Source: Balanoglossus misakiensis (lineage: Eukaryota > Hemichordata). From it: a DNA stretch of 64,000 nucleotides. The translations under genes and the position numbers were made by a program. The DNA lies in the NCBI GenBank assembly GCA_040954595.2, contig CM082586.2:12152001-12216000 (forward strand). Direction: 5' to 3'. Below, piece after piece: positions 22,580 to 33,255 of this stretch. Position 1 is the stretch's first letter. Every line of letters starts with the position of its first letter. A model generated the notes under the pieces. The model saw only the letters and a program-made list of their open reading frames with translations. It was not told the origin of the DNA and did not search any database.

Positions 22580-23160
22580 TGTGGCTGAAGCCATGCAAAA
22601 ACAAAAGAATTTCGTATTTTAATATTGAGGGATATGCACGAACGGTTTGTTGTTTAAAACCTTACTCCAGAAAAATATTTCCATATTTTGTTACGAGTTT
22701 CGATATTGTAGACTTTTGATTTTCACAGAGAAAGATGTTGTGACTTTATGTGTACCTTTGAAGGTCATTGTGAACACATCGACAAACCATATTTCGCACA
22801 AAAGTTTTACAAGTAGTCCATCTACGATTGTCATATCACTACACATTTGCACCTCGTGTTTTTGACTTCGCTATGGGACGGTGAAGTACGCCCTCGTCTC
22901 TCGTTTCGTACCCTTCGATATTTCATTCGTATTTCGAAACTTCCCGACCACAAAGCTTTACAAGTCGCCAGTGAGTTTTTACTGTGACCGCCAAAGTTTT
23001 CCGAAAGATTCAAAAGTCAGAGTCGAAGTCTTTCGACTATTGTGTACAGTCTCGTACGATCGCATTCAGCGATCAGTCGATCGATTTATCGATAATAAAC
23101 CGAAGACCCGTACATGGAAACTCGACTTTTGAATATTTCGGAAAAGCTTTGGCGGTCACA
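22580..23160 (+). repeat. BEL 3' LTR (581 bp) with terminal hairpin
   Basis: TG...CA. Near its end two ~47-bp arms, 22981-23027 (GTGACCGCCAAAG...) and 23112-23160 (...CTTTGGCGGTCAC), face each other. The ~85-bp segment between them is inverted relative to the 5' LTR. Confidence 0.85.
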
Positions 23161-24487
23161 GTTGTTACCCCCAACTTAGACATGTTTACATAACTTTAAT
23201 AGGCCAGCTGTTACAGAGACCACCGGCTATTAAATTTTAATTACCAGTGGCAGGTCAGTGTGTGTCTGTCTGTTTGTTCCAGGGCTGACTGAAAGAAGTT
23301 GCTTCTCATACGTGTTTGTCCAGACAATTTTTGGTCAATTTTTTTTTCTACCACCAGTTGTAAGACTGCCATGACACATGACAGTTTTTTGGGCATGTTC
23401 TTTGATAATTTTTTTACATTCCATATTTCTATATCGTAAGATCATATCTGCTTGCAATGTCACCTTTAATTTTTATTCTGGTGTGTCACTGTTTTTGCAT
23501 AATCCTCAAATTGGACCACAGTGTCCTTGATGCTATTTTGTTTTCATTTTGTGGAGGGGTAAACACAAGTCCTTTCAAAGATATTGCGCTGAATCAATGG
23601 CACTGTCTTTGGTGAAATGGAAACAGCCACTCGTTTTGAAAATACTACATGTAATCATAGACCCTAGAGAAAATTTTTGCTGGTTTGTCTAGTGTACCAG
23701 GGCAGAGTGCTTGCCACCCCAACCCCACTGATGATAATATTTAACAAAGTAATACATAAAAGAGAATAATTGTTTAAACCATTTCGCATAACTGATAGTT
23801 TCATGCTCCATCTTCTATATGCTGGAAGCTTTATAAATGATGTCATGACGAAGATGACGCCAAATCTTCTTACTTTTAGTGGAATGGCAAAAAGTAAAAT
23901 TGGTCCTCCCAAATATTGAGATGAATTTGCTTTTGAGTTCATACAAATGCAACTTTGAGCAACATATTTTACAAAATTTTCTTATGTGGGACCATGTGTA
24001 CCATGTCAGACTTATTCCCACCCCACCCCTATTCTTACTTTGAGTGAGGTGGCAAAATCAAAATTTGTCCTGCCTAACATTGAGTTAGTTTGCTTTTGAG
24101 TTCATTAAAATGCAACTTTGAGCACCGTATTTTACAAAATTGTCTTATGTGGGAGGGGAACACCCCTCCCACGCACACCCCCGCCACTTTTCTTGTTTTA
24201 CCAATTCTAGCAAGTATTGTATTGACTTGTCATTTTATTTTGTTCATAGATTTCTTTATTGCAACGATATTATTATAAGAAATTTATAATTGAGGTGTGA
24301 GGAGCCTCATTCCCTTTATTGCATACAGTGTACATAGTATCAGGACGGCAAATGTGTTCAGCATGGGGGGGGTCATCATATTTTGGTGCTGGGTGAAGGG
24401 GGGGGGGGGTCGGCCTGATTTTGAAAACCAATGACTCAAACTTGCCGACCCCCCCCCCCCCCCCAGCCGTAAAAACTGAACGGTCCC
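23161..24487. repeat. Tandem unit: module X plus truncated G-rich TIR element, copy 2
   Basis: Positions 23161-23655 match 35086-35575 (GGCCAGCTGTTACAGAGACC and onward), and 23660-24487 match 38605-39437. The right TIR ends GGTCCC at 24482-24487. This copy preserves the empty target site of the 9664-12600 LINE at 24268-24276. Confidence 0.85.
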
Positions 24488-26407
24488 TAAGTATTAGGAA
24501 GGTTCCAATGCATGTCACAGGGCATGAATGTACAAGACTAGGTGTACTGTTTTGTATTTTGTTAATCTTAAAAATTGTGCTCCATAAATTTTAATGTGTA
24601 ATTGTTTTCATACTAGGATGAAAAGGAAACTGAGAACTAAATATGGCATTAGTGACACTTATAATCCACTAATGGAACTGGAATCATTTGATAATGGCAG
24701 GTAGGTTACATTATACACATGACTGGTGGTAAGGTAAGCATTTGTTTTCATCAATGGATGACCACTTATAACATACCAATGTTCACATCCTCTTGAAAAT
24801 TCAAGGTCATTGTAAGTGTAAACTTACAAGTTGAAATATTAATTACCTTTATGTGTTTTCAACTCTACTTTTAGATCTCTTTTGAGAAACTACATAAAAT
24901 TGAATTGGGAATAGTAAAAATATTTACCCAATTAACATTTGAAGTGATTGGAGCTAATGATAAACTGGAAATAGAGCACAAATTAAAGGTAAGAAATTTA
25001 GTATAATTTAGTATTTAATTTTCTTTAAATGATGAATCAGAAGTTTTTTTTAAACTATGTTACAATACTGGAACAAAGTCCATTGTGTTTGCTAGTGCAT
25101 CATGTAAATGTGCTGACAATTCAATCGCCCGTGTATAAATCAATATTGTAATTGACATTATGGTTTAATTGGCAATATGTATTTACAGACCAGTTTCATT
25201 ATTATGTTAGGTATTTGATTGGACAGCTTTCAAACGAACTCTATCCCCATCATTTGTATACAAACACAAGTCGTTTATCGGAAGGGACTTCAAGTTGTGG
25301 GCCCAGGTGGCACCATTCATACTGGCTTCTAACGTACCACCTGAGTATCTACGATTGTGGCACCTCATCAGTGAGGTAGGTTATAACATTATCTTTATCA
25401 TTTCTTCACTTCACTGATCAGGTTATCAACAAATCCTTGCATTTCTCTGAGATTACATTTAAGTTTGATATTTAGCTCCCATTTTTTGAAAATGCCAAGT
25501 GTCTCACTAATTGTATATAAAGTTACTTGGGTATCTGGTTATGGCTGTAGAGCTGTGAAAATCTGAAGCAAAACTATTATATACTTGTGTGTGTGTATTT
25601 CTCATGGTGAAATCGGAAATGTTTTATGAAGAATTTCCTTTTGTTAAAGTATCAAAATAATTATATTTTTATGACGCCTCTCTTCTTTCACTTGACATAG
25701 GTTTTTGTACTTGTGCATATAGGTAGACTAACAACATGTCAGAGAAATGCAAGGATTGGTTGATAACCTGATCAGTGAAGTGAAGAAAGTGTTTCCTTCA
25801 ACTTTGAAGAAACCTAAGATACACATGCTGCTTCACTTGATAGTTGACATCACAGATTATGGTCCCTGTGACTGCACTGATACTGAAAGGTATACAGCAT
25901 TTATGAAATATTTACCTTAATTTAACTTGTGGTCTTTGGTTATTTTGGGTTCCATTTGTTCCACTGTCTGACTAGTTTCATAATGAATTAGTTGTGAGAT
26001 ACCCAGCAGATGCTTCATGTATCAATCGACAAGTTGATGAAAGGTAAACAATACAAAAATAATATAGGAAGATTTTTTTAAATTTTCCCCTTCTCAGATG
26101 TGAATCATTAATGGACTTGGTCAGGGTCAGGTATTTATTTACCAATCACCACAATCCATCTAGAGATCTGGCCGTAAGTTTTGGTAGACTTCAACAGATT
26201 CATCACATACTTCAATGTGGATTTTGAAAAGACTGATGGAGATTACAGGTAAGGACTTACCTATTTACAGTTATTAAAAGTAAGCGTGGCAATTAGTCAC
26301 AAAGATTTATTGATGGGAAGACTGTGTTTGGCAAACTGGCTGACTAATGTATTTATTGCAAGGAATGGTCAGTATGCACAGGAAAATGCATTTTATATCA
26401 TTTTGAT
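24488..26407 (+). repeat. ~5-kb tandem unit, copy 2 (left part)
   Basis: Parallel to 12847-14666, interrupted at 26407 by the LINE, and resuming at 33256. Sequence identity to copy 1 is high with scattered indels. A copy-2-specific inverted insert (CACTTCACTGATCAGGTTATC at ~25405) is the reverse complement of its own downstream exon. Confidence 0.85.
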
Positions 26408-26530
26408 GAGAACAATGGGGACACCGCACAGTGCAGACGTGTAAAACTGAGCTCCGTAAACTTCACCTGAAAACGACTTCAACAAGTTCCTTTGGTGGTC
26501 TCCTGAGCTGTCCAGGGGCAACAATCACCA

Positions 26531-27535
26531 GTGAGAAGTTCGTGTAGCGAAATGGGAATATCCACAGAACAGTATCGAGTGAAAATTGGTAATTTTGCCG
26601 GCGGCGACCCGACACGTCAGCGTAAGCTATCGAAGATGGCCGACCTACACATACCTCTGATGAACTGCAAGATGTCCCTGACCATTAAGCTTTGCCTTTT
26701 CAGTCTACTTGTAACATGCGGGAGTGTAGAGAGAAACCCGGGTCCTAACCTCCGTTCCAGTAACCAGAGCACGGGTTCGGGAGAAGATTCTGCTACCAAA
26801 AAAGATATCGAAGGTATCGTACACAAACTTGATAGACTTTTACGGGATTCGAAGACAATGAACGCTAAACTTGACAAATTACAATCACGAATCGACAATA
26901 TAGAGGACGAAATGAGTGAATTAAGAGAGTTGTTGGACGACAACAGAGCAAGAATGTTAGATCTGGAATCAAAACAGAAACCATTCGATGAATTTCAAGA
27001 AGCAATTGCCCGCCTACAACGTGACAACGAACAGATCAAACGTGACAAGGATGATCTTGAGAACAGAAGCCGAAGGAACAATTTATTGTTCTACGGTTTG
27101 GAACAAGAAAAGGAAAATGAAACCTGGGAAGAAGCTGAGAAGAAAGTCAAAGATGTGTTGAAAAACGAGCTGGAAATTTCGGAAGACATTGTGTTTGACA
27201 GGTGTTGTCGTTTGAACAATGCACCGCCAATACGCGGAGCTAGGCCGGTCATAGCTACGCTTTCAAAGTTTAAAGACAAATTTCTCATTCTTTCCCAAAC
27301 AAGGAAACTTGCTAACTCCGGTATCAGTATCGGAGAGGATTTCACGAAAAGGGTACGTGCCATTCGCGCCAAATTGCTTGCTCACCGCAGAATCTTGCTG
27401 GACGAACACGTTGGTTCAAAAGCTCTCGTCCGTTTTGACAAACTGATTCATACCGAAGCCAACGGCCAGAAGACCACCTATAAAGTCGACGAATCAACAG
27501 GGCAAGTCGTGAAGGCGCACATCGCTCCACCATAG
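26531..27535 (+). CDS. LINE ORF1 protein with 2A-like peptide, coiled coil and RRM-like region
   Basis: A nucleic-acid-binding ORF1p. The likely start is the ATG at 26636 (AAGATGGCC, strong context) rather than 26531. That makes the protein begin with a short hydrophobic stretch (LCLFSLLVTCG) ending in SVERNPGP, with NPGP at 26735-26746. This matches the 2A ribosome-skipping consensus D-x-E-x-N-P-G-P except for Ser in place of Asp. Residues ~95-185 form a charged coiled coil (LDKLQSRIDNIEDEMSELRE). From about 185 the RRNNLLFYGLEQ motif opens an RRM/L1-ORF1-type domain. The frame is fully open. The stop is TAG at 27533, and ORF2 continues in the same frame. Confidence 0.88.
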   Translation: MRSSCSEMGISTEQYRVKIGNFAGGDPTRQRKLSKMADLHIPLMNCKMSLTIKLCLFSLLVTCGSVERNPGPNLRSSNQSTGSGEDSATKKDIEGIVHKLDRLLRDSKTMNAKLDKLQSRIDNIEDEMSELRELLDDNRARMLDLESKQKPFDEFQEAIARLQRDNEQIKRDKDDLENRSRRNNLLFYGLEQEKENETWEEAEKKVKDVLKNELEISEDIVFDRCCRLNNAPPIRGARPVIATLSKFKDKFLILSQTRKLANSGISIGEDFTKRVRAIRAKLLAHRRILLDEHVGSKALVRFDKLIHTEANGQKTTYKVDESTGQVVKAHIAPP

Positions 27536-29332
27536 GGACGTGGCCAGGGTCCAAAGAAAAATGACATTTCCTTTTTGTTCTGGAACATCAGAGGCTTAAA
27601 GGCTAAATCCTCAGATTCAGATTTCCTTTCATTTTGTAAAAATTTTGACATAATTGGTCTCGTAGAAACTTTTTGTTGCAAGGCAGACAGTGTTGATTTC
27701 TTAGCCGACTATGTCGCTTTTAAATTCCCAGCTTGTAGACGCAGCCAGAGAGGACGTCCGAGTGGGGGAACTGCTGTTTACGTTCACCGAAATTTTGCAA
27801 ACAAAGTAAAGGAAATTCATAGCTCTGTTGAAAATAGCATTTTTCTTCATCTCGATAAAACTATCTTTCCTTTTAACAAAGATGTTCTTTATGGCTGCTG
27901 CTACTTTAATCCTGATGACAAGTCCGATAAATTCGAAGCGCTGGAATCGCTTATAACTGATTTTCGCTCTCTTTATTCAGACTCACTGGCTTTACTTGGT
28001 GGCGATTTTAACGCCAGAATTGGGTTACTTTCTGATTATATTGTGGACGACTCAATTGACCATGTACCGACCAATGGTTTAGACTATGTACCTGACACTT
28101 TCCAGGTGGAACGAAATTCAAAGGACGAAACGGTTAATGAGGCAGGCAGAGTTATGTTAAATTTATGCAAATGTTTGGATATTCACGTTTTGAATGGTCG
28201 CTTACATAATGATAAAGCTGGGAATGTTACTTGTGTGACTTCAATGGGTTGTAGCGTTGTCGATTATATAATTTCGTCATCTGAAATGTTTAGTTACGTC
28301 ACATATTTCAATGTACTTCCACGTGCAGAATCTGACCACTTTCCACTCATTTGCAAACTGGAGGCAGCCAACACTCATTTGCATAAGAAAGAAAAACACC
28401 CGCCCATTCCAACCACTGAATCTGTCCGCTTCCATTGGACAGAGAATTGTAAGAGTTCGTTCCGGCCAAACTTAATGTCCGCAAGTGTTCAGTCACTGCT
28501 GCAAAAAGCGAGAAATTCTCTCCCCAATTCTCATGTCACTATCGGTAAACTGAACGAAGCGCTAATGTCTGCTGGCTCCGAAGGTTATTGCAAAAGCAAA
28601 TCATCCAAACACAATGGCAATCAACCACAATGGTTTGATGGGACTTGTACCGAGTCTAAACGCGTCATGTACGCGAAATTAAAAGTTTTCAGAGAGGATG
28701 GCTCAAATGTAGAATTAAGTGAGTATATGGCAGCTAAAGCTAGGTTTAGACAAATTTGCAGAAAAAGTAAAAGGGAATATCAGGCTCGTATCAGGTGCCA
28801 ATTGAATGAAGCTTCATCTAAGGGACCGAATGACTTTTGGTCAATTTTGAAATCAGTGTTAAACCAGAGGCACAGTCGTGATGAAAGCATCGATATTGAG
28901 ACGTGGTACAACCACTTTAGTTCTTTACTTAATAGTATAGATAACACAGATACTGACCATATTTTGCCTACCTCGATTGAAGAGGAGTTTGACAGTATTG
29001 ATGATTCAGTCAGTTCCGATGCAGGACACTTGGATTCACTTAACTCCAAGATCACGGAGGAAGAGATCCTGAGATGTCTAAAAGGTCTCAAAGACGGCAA
29101 GGCGCCTGGACCAGACGGGATCCCCAACGAGTTTTACAAATTTTCTGCTGATGTAACTTTGCCTCTTTTAACTGAATTGTTTAATTTCATTTTCGACTCC
29201 GGTACCTTTCCATATGAATGGTCTATTGCAATAATCATTCCACTTTTTAAAAAAGGCCGCAAAAACGATGTTAATAATTATAGGGGAATCTCTCTTTTGA
29301 ACACACTGGGTAAAGTTTTCACTTCTGTTTGA
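27536..29332 (+). CDS. LINE ORF2, endonuclease and RT fingers
   Basis: An AP-endonuclease domain starts at LFWNIRGLK (27575) and includes GLVETFC, GGTAVYVH, GGDFNARIG, VVDYIISS and SDHFPLIC. A linker (28400-28900) and the RT start GKAPGPDGIPNEFYK and NNYRGISLLNT follow. No in-frame ATG lies between the ORF1 TAG and the endonuclease, so translation probably depends on readthrough, reinitiation or a non-AUG start. It ends at an in-frame TGA (29330). The same frame then continues the RT. Confidence 0.88.
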   Translation, partial: GRGQGPKKNDISFLFWNIRGLKAKSSDSDFLSFCKNFDIIGLVETFCCKADSVDFLADYVAFKFPACRRSQRGRPSGGTAVYVHRNFANKVKEIHSSVENSIFLHLDKTIFPFNKDVLYGCCYFNPDDKSDKFEALESLITDFRSLYSDSLALLGGDFNARIGLLSDYIVDDSIDHVPTNGLDYVPDTFQVERNSKDETVNEAGRVMLNLCKCLDIHVLNGRLHNDKAGNVTCVTSMGCSVVDYIISSSEMFSYVTYFNVLPRAESDHFPLICKLEAANTHLHKKEKHPPIPTTESVRFHWTENCKSSFRPNLMSASVQSLLQKARNSLPNSHVTIGKLNEALMSAGSEGYCKSKSSKHNGNQPQWFDGTCTESKRVMYAKLKVFREDGSNVELSEYMAAKARFRQICRKSKREYQARIRCQLNEASSKGPNDFWSILKSVLNQRHSRDESIDIETWYNHFSSLLNSIDNTDTDHILPTSIEEEFDSIDDSVSSDAGHLDSLNSKITEEEILRCLKGLKDGKAPGPDGIPNEFYKFSADVTLPLLTELFNFIFDSGTFPYEWSIAIIIPLFKKGRKNDVNNYRGISLLNTLGKVFTSV

Positions 29333-30988
29333 AATCAGAGAATTACAAGGTGGGTAGAAGATACAAATCTTCTCTCAGATTGCCAGGCCGGTTTTCGAAA
29401 AAATCACTGTACAGTCGACAATCTATTTGTTCTTCATGCAATCATTCAGAAATATCTCGGCATCAGACGAGGAAAGCTTTATTGTATGTTCGTGGACTTT
29501 TCAAAAGCGTTCGACACTATCAATCATTCTTTGTTGCTGTACAGATCACTTGGTGTTAATGACAAAATGTACACATTATTACAGTCCATGTATAGTGGTG
29601 TTAAAGCATGTGTAAGAACAAACAATGTAACTTCAGCTTATTTTGATTGACCAAAGGGAGTAAGGCAAGGATGTATCCTCAGTCCAATCTTATTTGCACT
29701 TTTCATCGAAGAACTCAATTCCATGTTGATGTCTGCCGGGCGTACAGGAATTCAACTGACACAAGATATTTATGATCTGTTTGCGCTTTTATATGCAGAT
29801 GATGTAGTAATTTTTGCAGATTTGATTGCCAACCTGCAACACCTTATCAATATTCTGCAGGAGTTCTGTAAACATTGGCAGATGAAAGTGAATTTAGACA
29901 AAACAAAAATTGTTATCTTTCGTAAGGGTGGTAGAAAGTCATCTAGAGAGGCATGGTACTTTGATAATACTGTAATCGAAGTAGTTTCTTATTACAAATA
30001 TCTTGGGCTGTTACTATCATCTACGAATGTATGGTCGAAAGCTGTCTCGACTCTTGCTTGCCAAGCAAACAAAGCAATGAACGTGCTGTTAACTGCTACT
30101 AGAAAAATTGATAGCTTTACGCTTAAGGTTCATTTCAAGGTTTTTGATGCGATGATTGTACCGATCTTGACTTACGGTGCCGAAATATGGGGTTTCCAAT
30201 ACTATGACTGTATTGAAAAGATTCAGAGAAAATGGTGCAGACGACTACTGACAGTCTCAAATAATGCCCCTAATGAGGCAGTAGTGGGAGAATGTGGTCG
30301 TCTACCTTTATTTTCAAAGACCCTACGGAAATGTATTGGCTACTGGTTAAAGCTTATTGAGATGCCAACAAATAGACTCCCAAGACATGCGTACAAAATG
30401 TTAAGAAATCTCGATAACTTAGGGAGGCATACATGGGTCTCTTCAATCAAACATATTCTTTATTCACATGGGTTTGGTTATGCCTGGATTGCTCATGAGG
30501 TGGGCAACAAAGATATTTTTCTCAGCTATTTTCACTCTAGGGTTATTGATATATGTAAACAACAATAGTTAATTAATGCAACAAACAAACCTAAGTTACG
30601 CACATACTGTACATTCAAAAGTATTCTTGAACCTGAAAGGTATTTAACTTTGAACTGTAATGTAAAATTTATACAGGTTCTTGCTCGCTTCAGATGTTCG
30701 TCTCTCCCTCTAGCGATAGAGGAGGGGCGTCATCGGGGAGTTGACCCAAACCATAGGTTTTGTAAGTTATGTAACTCTGGTGATATTGAGGACGAGTACC
30801 ATTTTTTGTTAATTTGTTCTCTTTATATCAGCATCAGAATCAAATATTTACCACGAAGTGCTTTCCTTGACCCAAACTACTACAAATTCAAAAGGCTTAT
30901 GAGCTCCACAGATTCACAGGTACTACTGAACATTTGCCACTATGTCTATAAAGCTATGGCTGTGAGAACAGCCACCTGTCCTGCATAG
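29333..30988 (+). pseudogene. LINE ORF2 continued: RT palm, thumb and C-terminal zinc motif
   Basis: In frame with ORF2, after the TGA at 29330: CQAGFRKNHCTVDNLF, MFVDFSKAFDTINHS, then a second TGA (29648) just before PKGVRQGCILSPILFALF, then the catalytic ALLYADDVVIFAD, KVNLDKTKIVIF and YYKYLGLLLSS. A TAG at 30566 precedes a C-terminal segment with HRFCKLCNSGDIEDEYHFLLIC, a CCHC-type motif. All three interruptions are stops; no frameshift is seen. RT catalytic residues are intact. Confidence 0.85.
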
Positions 30989-31039
30989 AGTGTATTACAT
31001 TGTTTAACTTTCTCTGTAATTCTGAAATTAGCACTCAAT

Positions 31040-33164
31040 CTTTAGTTCTTTACTTAATAGTATAGATAACACAGATACTGACCATATTTTGCCTACCTCG
31101 ATTGAAGAGGAGTTTGACAGTATTGATGATTCAGTCAGTTCCGATGCAGGACACTTGGATTCACTTAACTCCAAGATCACGGAGGAAGAGATCCTGAGAT
31201 GTCTAAAAGGTCTCAAAGACGGCAAGGCGCCTGGACCAGACGGGATCCCCAACGAGTTTTACAAATTTTCTGCTGATGTAACTTTGCCTCTTTTAACTGA
31301 ATTGTTTAATTTCATTTTCGACTCCGGTACCTTTCCATATGAATGGTCTATTGCAATAATCATTCCACTTTTTAAAAAAGGCCGCAAAAACGATGTTAAT
31401 AATTATAGGGGAATCTCTCTTTTGAACACACTGGGTAAAGTTTTCACTTCTGTTTGAAATCAGAGAATTACAAGGTGGGTAGAAGATACAAATCTTCTCT
31501 CAGATTGCCAGGCCGGTTTTCGAAAAAATCACTGTACAGTCGACAATCTATTTGTTCTTCATGCAATCATTCAGAAATATCTCGGCATCAGACGAGGAAA
31601 GCTTTATTGTATGTTCGTGGACTTTTCAAAAGCGTTCGACACTATCAATCATTCTTTGTTGCTGTACAGATCACTTGGTGTTAATGACAAAATGTACACA
31701 TTATTACAGTCCATGTATAGTGGTGTTAAAGCATGTGTAAGAACAAACAATGTAACTTCAGCTTATTTTGATTGACCAAAGGGAGTAAGGCAAGGATGTA
31801 TCCTCAGTCCAATCTTATTTGCACTTTTCATCGAAGAACTCAATTCCATGTTGATGTCTGCCGGGCGTACAGGAATTCAACTGACACAAGATATTTATGA
31901 TCTGTTTGCGCTTTTATATGCAGATGATGTAGTAATTTTTGCAGATTTGATTGCCAACCTGCAACACCTTATCAATATTCTGCAGGAGTTCTGTAAACAT
32001 TGGCAGATGAAAGTGAATTTAGACAAAACAAAAATTGTTATCTTTCGTAAGGGTGGTAGAAAGTCATCTAGAGAGGCATGGTACTTTGATAATACTGTAA
32101 TCGAAGTAGTTTCTTATTACAAATATCTTGGGCTGTTACTATCATCTACGAATGTATGGTCGAAAGCTGTCTCGACTCTTGCTTGCCAAGCAAACAAAGC
32201 AATGAACGTGCTGTTAACTGCTACTAGAAAAATTGATAGCTTTACGCTTAAGGTTCATTTCAAGGTTTTTGATGCGATGATTGTACCGATCTTGACTTAC
32301 GGTGCCGAAATATGGGGTTTCCAATACTATGACTGTATTGAAAAGATTCAGAGAAAATGGTGCAGACGACTACTGACAGTCTCAAATAATGCCCCTAATG
32401 AGGCAGTAGTGGGAGAATGTGGTCGTCTACCTTTATTATCAAAGACCCTACGGAAATGTATTGGCTACTGGTTAAAGCTTATTGAGATGCCAACAAATAG
32501 ACTCCCAAGACATGCGTACAAAATGTTAAGAAATCTCGATAACTTAGGGAGGCATACATGGGTCTCTTCAATCAAACATATTCTTTATTCACATGGGTTT
32601 GGTTATGCCTGGATTGCTCATGAGGTGGGCAACAAAGATATTTTTCTCAGCTATTTTCACTCTAGGGTTATTGATATATGTAAACAACAATAGTTAATTA
32701 ATGCAACAAACAAACCTAAGTTACGCACATACTGTACATTCAAAAGTATTCTTGAACCTGAAAGGTATTTAACTTTGAACTGTAATGTAAAATTTATACA
32801 GGTTCTTGCTCGCTTCAGATGTTCGTCTCTCCCTCTAGCGATAGAGGAGGGGCGTCATCGGGGAGTTGACCCAAACCATAGGTTTTGTAAGTTATGTAAC
32901 TCTGGTGATATTGAGGACGAGTACCATTTTTTGTTAATTTGTTCTCTTTATATCAGCATCAGAATCAAATATTTACCACGAAGTGCTTTCCTTGACCCAA
33001 ACTACTACAAATTCAAAAGGCTTATGAGCTCCACAGATTCACAGGTACTACTGAACATTTGCCACTATGTCTATAAAGCTATGGCTGTGAGAACAGCCAC
33101 CTGTCCTGCATAGAGTGTATTACATTGTTTAACTTTCTCTGTAATTCTGAAATTAGCACTCAAT
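31040..33164 (+). repeat. Second tandem copy of the LINE 3' half (2125 bp)
   Basis: Repeats 28915-31039. The junction is at CTTTAGTTC, with 2-3 bp of shared sequence at the breakpoint (CAATCT/TTAG). I noted one base difference (TTTTCAAAG versus TTATCAAAG, Phe to Leu in the RT thumb region). It shares both TGA codons and the TAG, so the stops pre-date the duplication. Confidence 0.93.
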
Positions 33165-33255
33165 CTGTATTTGTGCGATGGTTCACTTTATTTGAGAACG
33201 GGATGTTCTCCATGCATTTGGACCCGAGGTCTTGAAACGCAATAAATTATTATTA

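Larger units (their letters stand above)
16417..23160 (+). mobile_element. BEL/Pao LTR retrotransposon, internally deleted
   Basis: The target duplication is GTTGT (16412-16416, 23161-23165), and the uninterrupted site is visible at about 35083. LTRs start TGTGGCTGAAGCC; the 3' LTR ends GGCGGTCACA, and a purine tract (AGGGGGGAG) precedes it at 22571. The coding part runs directly from the 5' LTR into the protease, so gag is missing. Most of the integrase core is also missing. A 2.2-kb inverted-repeat element sits inside RNase H. The 5' LTR carries an inverted terminal segment relative to the 3' LTR. Confidence 0.9.
26408..33255 (+). mobile_element. LINE with 2A-like ORF1 and a tandemly duplicated 3' half
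   Basis: A 14-bp target duplication TATATCATTTTGAT (26394-26407, 33256-33269); the empty site is seen in copy 1 at about 14646. ORF1, ORF2 and a 3' UTR ending in ACGCAATAAATTATTATTA are present. Positions 28915-31039 are repeated at 31040-33164 with one or very few differences. Without the repeat the element would be about 4.7 kb, a plausible full length. Confidence 0.92.

Noticed and set aside
29648-29650. TGA as selenocysteine in LINE ORF2
   Set aside because: No reason for selenocysteine next to PKGVRQG in an RT, and no SECIS-like element recognised; an ordinary point mutation is simpler.
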